Positions 11,763 through 18,601 of a DNA stretch of 45,769 bases are shown here, one piece after another. The notes under the pieces were generated by a model. That model was not told the DNA's origin. It saw nothing but the letters and a program-made list of their open reading frames with translations, and did no database searches. The stretch spans positions 1-45,769 of the forward strand of contig CANSAP010000020.1 in NCBI GenBank assembly GCA_947644715.1, given 5' to 3'. The stretch comes from an uncultured Bacteroidales bacterium. Its GTDB lineage: Bacteria; Bacteroidota; Bacteroidia; Bacteroidales; Muribaculaceae. The position numbers and the translations under genes are program-made. How positions within the stretch are numbered: position 1 is the first letter of the stretch; the number at the start of each line of letters is the position of its first letter.

Positions 11763-13853
11763 TTACATAGCAGAGGATTCGGGTCCTGAACTTTGGCGCA
11801 CCTCGTTCTTACGCTCGGTTGGTTTGCCGTAGCCTATGGTGTAACTCACGCTCACGCTGAACGTACGTCCATAGCCATTGCGCCCATAGTTTTGGATTAC
11901 AGTACTGTAATACGGTGTATATAGCCAGGACTGTGTGCCTTTACGTGTGTTGAATATATTAGCCGCAGAGGCAGATATGGCCAGCTCACCTCGTTGCCAA
12001 CCAATCTCTATTCCGTATTGGTGAGGAATTTTTGTGTAGTAGGTGTCGAGCATTTTCATCGGGGCGTAATAGTAGGCTGAGACAGACCATTGTCCGAAGA
12101 ACCCCCTGACATCGATGTAAGGCAACAGCCTGGTCAGGTTGGCACGCACCGCCCCTCGTTGCCAACGGGATAAGTACTGGAGTGTCGGAGTCAGGTACAG
12201 GTGTCCGCCACACAATTTAATGGGAACATTCAAGGTTGCACTCAGCTCCTGATAACGTCCCGTAGAAAAAAATGTCTGCACCATTTTGTCCCCTTCCGGC
12301 ATATAGACAGGCATAGTAAGATCAAACAGTCCTTCGTACCCCACTTGGAATGAGCCGGACACCGCATCTGAAAAAATATGAGTGTAGCCTAAGGTGATAT
12401 TAGACATCTTGATGTTCTTCAAGTCAGGATTACCACGCATCCATAGCAGCTCGTTGACCTGACGCATAAGTTCGTTTGAAGTGTTAGCCTGCGGAGTGGA
12501 ATTGCCCCATGCCGCACTCAGACCCAGATAGTCGGTCTGTGCCGGGGAGTAATTGACGCTCATGAACATACGTGGATTCCACTGATTGATGGCTGCTGCA
12601 GTGGAGGTCTTGGAATAAGTGTAGGAGATGCCGGGGCGTATGTATAGCTGTATGCCGGCCGGCAGGCGTTGCTGATAGATGAACATCAACAGGTTTTCAC
12701 TTTTCGTCAGCTTCTGAGTCGGGTCGGAGTCAGCGGAAATATTTCCGGAGTATTCCGTGTGGTAGATGGTGGTTATGGAGCGCGCCATCAGTTGCACCGA
12801 GTTGTTGTGCCCCAAATTTTTAGTCACGTTTACTGTTACATCGGGATTATAGGCATCATCCTTCGAACCGTTGATGATTGAAGGGAGTCCCTCAGGCAGG
12901 TAGTTTGAGAGTGAATTGTAGTGACCCCATGAAAAAGATGGTGTTAACGATAGAGAGAAGCCATTGCTGAGAGGCAGATAGGCATATGCATCCCAGCCCA
13001 GCGAGAGATTTCGGCTATGGGAGGCGGAGTGAGTAGATGCGCCTTGGAATATGCCGGGAGCGAAATTCAAGGTGCCGACATCGTCGGAACCGCCGGTATA
13101 TCGGTTAAAAGAGAAAGTCGTTCTTAGCGTGCGACCGTTTTTTTGAAAATTCATGATACGCAGCGAGGCGTAGTATTTATGCGAATGGCTGTGGGTGTAG
13201 GAACCCAAGGTGCGGATTATGTCATCGGCCGGTGTAATACCTGCGGCCGGAATATCCAGGCCGCGATAAGTGTCGGTGGTAAGCGAGCCTGCGGATTTAT
13301 CAGCCATCCAGGTCATTCCGGCAGAAAGGTCATAACTCATCGATCCCTTCACATGCTTCACATACAGGGGATATGTGCCATATGTCAATCCGAAGACCTG
13401 TTTGGGAGCGAGACGCACGTAGCCACCCCAGTCAAGCTCTTTCATAACGAAGTTGATGATGTTGCGGGCGCCGCCGAAGCGGGGATCGGGATTGTCGTCA
13501 AAATACTCTACTCGAATCACCTGCGAGGGGCGCAGGGCTTCGCAGTCAGTGGCTGAGGCGGGCACGCCATTGATGAAGTAGCTGACACCTCCACCTCCCA
13601 CCCTGGAGACCTCGTTATTACGCACCGTGAGCATAGGCAGATTCATATTGCGCAGCAGCGTATATGCATCTGTGGCATGAGCTTTTTCCTGCTTTGTGGG
13701 CAGAATTGAGAACCCATATTCGGTGGTTGTGATGTTCTTACCCTCCACCACTATCTCGTCAAGCTGAGTCACGGTGGAATCAGCGGGGGCAGTCTGTGCC
13801 ATCATGCCGATTGCACATGGAATCAGCGATAATGCAAGTATATATTTACGCAT
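11763..13853 (-). CDS. TonB-receptor-like outer-membrane beta-barrel protein
   Basis: A 696-aa outer-membrane protein. The start MRKYILALSLIPCAIGMMAQ is a good signal peptide and overlaps the upstream gene's stop by 8 nt (ATGCGTAA), so an upstream in-frame start is rejected. After a short linker comes a TonB-box-like QLDEIVVEGKN and a plug-like domain (about residues 45-150: VSYFINGVPASATDCEALRP, VIRVEYFDDNPDPRFGGA), then a long barrel. It resembles TonB-dependent receptor-like barrels of the 'outer membrane beta-barrel family' and lacks the carboxypeptidase-like N-terminal domain of SusC proteins. It is a full-length paralogue of the broken gene at 14416-16548. A receptor or export-portal role for a peptide or small ligand is inference. 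Confidence 0.8.
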   Translation of the reverse strand: MRKYILALSLIPCAIGMMAQTAPADSTVTQLDEIVVEGKNITTTEYGFSILPTKQEKAHATDAYTLLRNMNLPMLTVRNNEVSRVGGGGVSYFINGVPASATDCEALRPSQVIRVEYFDDNPDPRFGGARNIINFVMKELDWGGYVRLAPKQVFGLTYGTYPLYVKHVKGSMSYDLSAGMTWMADKSAGSLTTDTYRGLDIPAAGITPADDIIRTLGSYTHSHSHKYYASLRIMNFQKNGRTLRTTFSFNRYTGGSDDVGTLNFAPGIFQGASTHSASHSRNLSLGWDAYAYLPLSNGFSLSLTPSFSWGHYNSLSNYLPEGLPSIINGSKDDAYNPDVTVNVTKNLGHNNSVQLMARSITTIYHTEYSGNISADSDPTQKLTKSENLLMFIYQQRLPAGIQLYIRPGISYTYSKTSTAAAINQWNPRMFMSVNYSPAQTDYLGLSAAWGNSTPQANTSNELMRQVNELLWMRGNPDLKNIKMSNITLGYTHIFSDAVSGSFQVGYEGLFDLTMPVYMPEGDKMVQTFFSTGRYQELSATLNVPIKLCGGHLYLTPTLQYLSRWQRGAVRANLTRLLPYIDVRGFFGQWSVSAYYYAPMKMLDTYYTKIPHQYGIEIGWQRGELAISASAANIFNTRKGTQSWLYTPYYSTVIQNYGRNGYGRTFSVSVSYTIGYGKPTERKNEVRQSSGPESSAM

Positions 13854-14358
13854 TGCAGTTGCAGTCTTGTCGGTTACACTTGGAGGTCTTGTAGTAGTCG
13901 AAGAGAAAGTCGTAGAGAGCCTCGCCGTCATTTTGCGAGTAGATATTGCAGAGGTCTATGCGATGCACCGGTTTCGATAGATTGTGGATTCGGTGGCGCG
14001 GACATCCCCCTTGGCATATCGGGAGCATAGCGCAGCGGCGGCAATTGTCATCGGCAAAAGCTGTGCCGAGCAAATGCTCATTATGCAGACCAAGCACATA
14101 ATTATCATCCTCCTGTTCCGATGCAATCCACTTCAGAGCGGGCATCTGTGCAAGTGTATCCTCATCGAGCTGGGCCGCATTCTCGGGCGAGAAATCCTTG
14201 AGAATCTCGAAGAGCGCTTCGTTGACCTCATGGAAATTCCGTGTGCGCGAATTGAACACAAGTTTGTGCCCCTCCCTCTCGAAAGGGAAAGTATAACGGG
14301 AGAGCCGGGGCTGTGCACCCTCGTCGAGGAGAAGAGGATTAATGTGCTTAGTCGTCAT
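13846..14358 (-). CDS. SPASM-motif protein lacking a radical-SAM core
   Basis: A 170-aa protein. Residues 1-95 look like the N-terminal domain of radical-SAM peptide maturases (NPLLLDEGAQPRLSRYTFPF; HKLVFNSRTRNFHEVNEALF). Residues 106-137 carry a SPASM-type cysteine pattern, C106-x2-C109-x5-C115-x3-C119-x17-C137 (NCRRCAMLPICQGGCPRHR), and the tail adds C161, C166 and C168. The roughly 230-residue radical-SAM barrel with its CxxxCxxC motif, which should lie between them, is absent, yet the frame is open. It sits between two paralogous barrel genes and overlaps the downstream one by 8 nt. It could be a decayed maturase, or a stand-alone cluster-binding partner protein. I cannot decide which. 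Confidence 0.75.
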   Translation of the reverse strand: MTTKHINPLLLDEGAQPRLSRYTFPFEREGHKLVFNSRTRNFHEVNEALFEILKDFSPENAAQLDEDTLAQMPALKWIASEQEDDNYVLGLHNEHLLGTAFADDNCRRCAMLPICQGGCPRHRIHNLSKPVHRIDLCNIYSQNDGEALYDFLFDYYKTSKCNRQDCNCNA

Positions 14359-14415
14359 AGTCGTAGGGGTTTAGTCAGTGAGTTGCAAAAAGAGCATTAC
14401 ATAAATATTTGAGGC

Positions 14416-16548
14416 TTACATAATTGAGGTTGAAATGCCGGAGCCTGCTTGAACTTCGTCGCCTCTCTCCACTTTCTTGCCGAAGTCAAGAGTGTAGCCC
14501 ACACGGATGTTGAAGCCACGTCCATAGGAGGAACGCCAAAGAGTCTCCCGTCGGGTGCTGTAGAGGTCGCAGTCATACCAGAATACAGGGCCGTTGTTGG
14601 TCTTGAACCAGTCATGGGCGGATGCTGATATGGAGAGGTTACCCTTGAACCATGAGACGGAAACCCCATATTGGCAAGGACTTTTCTGAAAGCCTAAAAA
14701 ATTGATGTATTTAGAAGGGCTGTGGAAATAGCCGGAGAAGGACCAATCTCCGCAGAAACCGTTGGCATTCAGTCCATAATCTATGTAGCTCACATTACCC
14801 GCAATCGGACCACGCTGCCAATAAGACGAATGTGAGACATTTGGGGTAAGGGACAGTTTGCCATTAAAGAGCTTTATTGGAACGTTAAGTGTAAAATATA
14901 AGTTTTGCCTGCGACCATCTGCAGAGAAAGATTGGATGATGAAATCGCCTCCATTAAGATATGTAGGTGTTAACTCATGGAATTCTCCGCGATATTGTGC
15001 GACCGCGCTGAGTGATAGAATTTTATTGAAAAGATAAGTGTAAGTCAACGATGCCGATGCTAAATACTCATTCCTACGATTTGGATTTCCTGCTACCCAC
15101 AGCAATTCATTCTCTTGGCGCATCAACTCATTGCTGCTGTAAGGTGATGGCGTGGAGGCTGAGAAGCGTCCGCTTAGTTGCAATGCACTTTTTTAAGAAA
15201 ATGGATAACGGAAATCAACCTCAGCCAAAGGGTCCACTAAAGTCACGGCATCGGCTGAAGCTGTTTTGGAGTAAGACAGCATTCCGCCGAGCATAACTTT
15301 GTAATATGCGTTTCGTGGCAAGCCGTGATACAAATATGCCCGGAGCATATTGCGACTGGTGGTCAGAGTTTGATGAGGAGCTGATTCTGCTGAAATATCT
15401 CCGGAATAGTCAGTTGAATATATGGTAGTGTTGGAAGATAATACGACTGCCAAGCTGATCTTCTCATTTATAACTTTTACATATTGAAGCAATACGGATG
15501 GTTGCCATGCGATTTCTTTCGCATTATTCAAAATTGGAGAAAGAAGGAGCGGGGAGTATAATGAATTGTTTCGGCTATTGGAGTACTTAAGCACAGGCAC
15601 AATATGCAGATATTGGTTTTGGGGAAGAATTAACATCGCATAACCGTTCCATGAGGCTGAGATATTACGATTGTGAGTTCGGGTGTTTGCAGAGCTTGTC
15701 GGGAACAATTCCGGAGAAAACGATAAGTAGCCGTCGTTATTATTTCTGTCAGAACTGTAATTAAATGCCAAGGTGCTGTACAGATAACTCCCGTTGGCGC
15801 GAATATTCAAGGCGCGGAAGGCTGCGCGATATGAGTGATACTGCGAGGATTCGTTCGTGTTATAGTCACGCGTAACAGGTTCTTTATCGGGTGTCAAATC
15901 GAGGCCGCGGAAGACTTCTGTTTTTCGCTCCCCGCCGGAATGAGTGGAATTCCAATCGGCCGATGCGACCAAATCATAGTGCATCGATTTTCTGACGAAT
16001 TTTGCGTATAACGGATATCCTCCTCCCGTATATCCCATGTATTGCACCGGATTAAAACGCACGTAGCCACCATATTCCATCGGCTGCATAACGAAGTTAA
16101 TCACATTATTAACTCCGGCAAAACGAGGGTCGGAAGAGAACGGGAAATACTCAACTTTCAGAACTCGGGATGGTCGCAAGGATGCACAGTCTGCCTCCGT
16201 GGCAGGGATCCCATCAATGTAATAATTCACATCTTCTCCGGACACAGTTGTAACCATATCATTTTTGAATGAAAGCATTGGAGGTGCCATATTGCGCAGC
16301 AATGTCTGCGCATCATAGGCATGCGATTTTTCATCGCGGGTAGGGAGCATCGTTATACCCTCCTTGGTAACCATCTGATTCTGACCCTCTACTACAACCT
16401 CCTCCAACTGTGTAGCCGTAGAATCAGCCGGTGCGCTCTGCACCTCGGGATTATCGGCAATGGCTATACCACACCCCGTCAGCAACATACCTGTCAAGAG
16501 TACGGGTTTTAAGAATAGTTTTGCTGCTTCAAATTTCTTCTTTTTCAT
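14416..16548 (-). pseudogene. TonB-receptor-like barrel gene with an in-frame stop
   Basis: A paralogue of the 11763-13853 gene. Translation from MKKKKFEAAKLFLKPVLLTG (16548) runs 451 codons through signal peptide, TonB-box-like QLEEVVVEGQNQ, plug (YYIDGIPATEADCASLRP, VLKVEYFPFSSDPRFAGVNN) and half the barrel, then meets TAA at 15193-15195. The same frame continues without any indel for 258 more codons (QLSGRFSAS..., SSNELMRQENELLW) to the normal end. In the paralogue the aligned position is a glutamine (NYSPAQTDYLGLS), so a CAA/CAG-to-TAA change is the simplest explanation. Expressed alone, each part would be non-functional. A sequencing error is possible. Confidence 0.8.
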
Positions 16549-16730
16549 AGGAGAAGGGGAATTTGAGGTTGATAAAAAGGGATTAGTTAACACTTAAGAG
16601 TTGTGTCTTTGAAATTTCCGTAATGAATTGTATAGAGAATAAACGGCTTAACTATTTATGAATAAATCGATTAGCAGGTTAAAAGCTATAATTGCGTTTT
16701 GGAAACAAAAAGAAATGTTCTCTTAGGCTG

Positions 16731-16762
16731 CAAATATAGGCAATATTTTTAATTCATGCAAA
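16731..16762 (-). promoter_or_regulatory. Promoter of the barrel/SPASM operon
   Basis: On the minus strand TTTG (16759-16762), 20-nt spacer, TATATTTG (16731-16738). It leaves an untranslated leader of about 175 nt before the ATG at 16548; I see no convincing short ORF or known riboswitch in that leader. The broken barrel gene, SPASM gene and second barrel gene follow in order. Confidence 0.8.
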
Positions 16763-16781
16763 TAATTTTTAGTGTTTTTTA

Positions 16782-16955
16782 TCACAATAAAAACATTGAC
16801 TTGAAAAGTCCTTTAATGAAGTGCTGAACGGGAGGTATAAACACTACTAATATAATGAATATGATAAGCAGGAATATTGGCACAAACCAACCGATAATTT
16901 CGAGTGAAAGCGGCAATCGGCTCAGGAGCTTCTCTATGCGTGGTGAATGTTTCAT
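16782..16955 (-). CDS. small single-span membrane protein, possible HlyD-adaptor remnant
   Basis: A 57-aa protein starting MKHSPRIEKLLSRLPLSLEI, with one strong transmembrane segment at about residues 20-42 (FVPIFLLIIFIILVVFIPP). An earlier ATG ten codons upstream would overlap the ABC fragment. The layout (short amphipathic start ending in LP, then a membrane span) resembles the N-terminus of Bacteroidota HlyD-type adaptor proteins, which usually follow a peptide-exporting ABC transporter gene, as this one does. It is far too short to be a working adaptor. It may be a truncated remnant or an unrelated small protein. Confidence 0.4.
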   Translation of the reverse strand: MKHSPRIEKLLSRLPLSLEIIGWFVPIFLLIIFIILVVFIPPVQHFIKGLFKSMFLL

Positions 16956-16968
16956 GGCAGGCGGGGAG

Positions 16969-17395
16969 TTATTGAGGAATGTCAAGTTGATCTTTCACGA
17001 GGTTCCAATATGCTCCGCGGCGTGCAATCAGTTCCTCGTGTGTGCCCTGTTCACAGATGCGCCCCTTGTCGAGCACCACGATGCGCGAGGCGTTGCGCAC
17101 GGTGCTCAAGCGGTGAGCCACAACCACGCAGGTGCGTCCGCCGGTGAAGCTGTTCAGGCTCTCGACGATGGCTCTCTCATTGGCGGCATCGAGTGAATTG
17201 GTAGCTTCGTCAAGCAGCAGTAGGGGCGCACCGCGATAAAGTGCACGCGCTATCAGGATGGGCGTGCACTCCGCCGATGCGCTCCAGCGAAATGCGCACA
17301 TCCTGAAGGGAGTAGACCAATCCGATGAATTGCGCAAGCGGGGAGATGAGCTATCCTATATCGTTGGTTGTCAATGTATTGGACAGCCGCCGCCG
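16969..17395 (-). pseudogene. Peptide-exporting ABC transporter, internally deleted remnant
   Basis: The readable 3' part (to 17259) is the end of an ATP-binding domain: ILIARALYRG, Walker B LLLLDEATNSLD, the H-loop VVVAHRLSTV, and QGTHEELIARRGAYWNLVKD. In another frame at 17276-17350 is the end of a transporter membrane domain (LISPLAQFIGLVYSLQDVRI, then SLERI), and VQYI occurs at about 17380-17391. Walker A and about 170 residues between SLERI and the ABC signature are gone, and the signature itself (GG then QRQR) is shortened by 2 nt, shifting frame. A TAG and an insertion interrupt the membrane part. The pattern matches C39-peptidase-type bacteriocin/peptide exporters of Bacteroidales. 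It is clearly non-functional. Confidence 0.75.
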
Positions 17396-17475
17396 GGGCT
17401 GGTTCCATCCGCCGGGCTACCGGGGGGCTGAAGCCCCCCGGCTAACAAAGGACAGGCGCTCCGCGCCATGCGTTT
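17385..17475. repeat. GC-rich palindromic (REP-like) repeat
   Basis: A GC-rich block holds a 10-bp palindrome CCGGGGGGCT ga AGCCCCCCGG (17420-17441) and a second small hairpin GGCGC tcc GCGCC at about 17455-17468. Its composition differs sharply from the AT-rich sequence on both sides. It lies where the ABC transporter remnant breaks off, so it may have been inserted into that gene. Confidence 0.55.
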
Positions 17476-17533
17476 GCTTCAGTAAGAATTTTGATACACA
17501 CTCTTAGTAAGATGATGAAATCCTTGGAGCCAT

Positions 17534-18481
17534 TTATGTCTTGTTATTCTTAATGCGTTGATAATTACATTGAGCTGAATGTGGCGATGTATTGGCGTAA
17601 CAATACACGCATCCATGAGGACAAGTGTTATAGGCACCGATATCTTTTGCTGTTATACATCCGCAAAATTTGCGCTGTCCGGAATCCTTTTTAGCCAGTA
17701 ATAAATATTCAGAAAAACCAGCATCCGAACCTGCTATTGCCTTGATTCTTTCAGGGTCGATACAACGGTTATGCTCTATATCAAACTCCTCAAGATGAAT
17801 CGGTTCCGCACACGTAGCTAACCTAAAATTCCATCGCTGCCTGTTAATTTGTGAGATGCGGGCAGCAAATCTAACCATTTCCTCAGAAGTCCATTCCTTA
17901 TACCTCACTCCTTGGCTTTGCATGTTGCGCACAACTTTAGCATACGATACTATATCAGCGAAGCTAAAGACTAAAACATCGGTATAGCCATTCAAGCAAT
18001 CTGCTATGCCGGTAATCTTTTGGAGTAATTCCTCAATTCCCAAATTGTCGGCTAAAATTAGAGGATCAAACCTCCACACAACGCTCTTTGCACCAAGTTT
18101 TGCAGATAATTGCTGAAAGCTCTGAATCCTCTCTTTCAGTGTTGGTAAATTTGGTTCAAATTGCTCTGATTCATAATCATTTAATGTAAATTGAAAATAG
18201 CAACGTATCCCATACTCCTGCAAAAGATCTATATACGGAAGAATAGGTTGGGGATTCTTTGTCCAAAACACAATGAAACGCGTTTTGACATATGACACAT
18301 AACTGATTTTTCCATTAAACGGGTTTCTCCAAAGCGAGTATCCGCGCAGCAAATCCGCGAAAAATTCTTTAGCATAAAACGCGGGTATATCCGTAGCGCG
18401 GCTTGCCGAGATTATAACCGGAGCAATAGCCTTGACCTTCTCACCTCGTTCCGTTATTATTTCTATGGTTGTGTGCTTCAT
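17534..18481 (-). CDS. DUF1848 family protein
   Basis: A 315-aa protein. It matches the DUF1848 family: VIISASRATDIPAFYAKEFF at the start, RFIVFWTKNPQPILPYI in the middle, FDPLILADN, and a C-terminal cysteine-rich end (FCGCITAKDIGAYNTCPHGC then VYCYAN). The CPHGCVYCYAN segment looks like the cluster-binding region of radical-SAM-like proteins, here at the C-terminus. The function of the family is not established. It is a single gene with a near-leaderless promoter. The AT content is higher than in the flanking thi and porW genes. Confidence 0.85.
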   Translation of the reverse strand: MKHTTIEIITERGEKVKAIAPVIISASRATDIPAFYAKEFFADLLRGYSLWRNPFNGKISYVSYVKTRFIVFWTKNPQPILPYIDLLQEYGIRCYFQFTLNDYESEQFEPNLPTLKERIQSFQQLSAKLGAKSVVWRFDPLILADNLGIEELLQKITGIADCLNGYTDVLVFSFADIVSYAKVVRNMQSQGVRYKEWTSEEMVRFAARISQINRQRWNFRLATCAEPIHLEEFDIEHNRCIDPERIKAIAGSDAGFSEYLLLAKKDSGQRKFCGCITAKDIGAYNTCPHGCVYCYANTSPHSAQCNYQRIKNNKT

Positions 18482-18489
18482 TTACAGTG

Positions 18490-18521
18490 CAAAGGTAGTT
18501 AACAGTTTATGCACAGAACAA
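18490..18521 (-). promoter_or_regulatory. Promoter of the DUF1848 gene
   Basis: On the minus strand TTG (18519-18521), 21-nt spacer, TACCTTTG (18490-18497). The ATG (18481) follows 8 nt after the -7 box, so the leader is only a few bases or absent. Confidence 0.75.
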
Positions 18522-18601
18522 GCACATAAGAGTTAAGCATTGTTAAATCGATTGACACTCCTGAATCAACAATATTCGGGGGCGGGGAGCGTTAAATAGT
18601 T

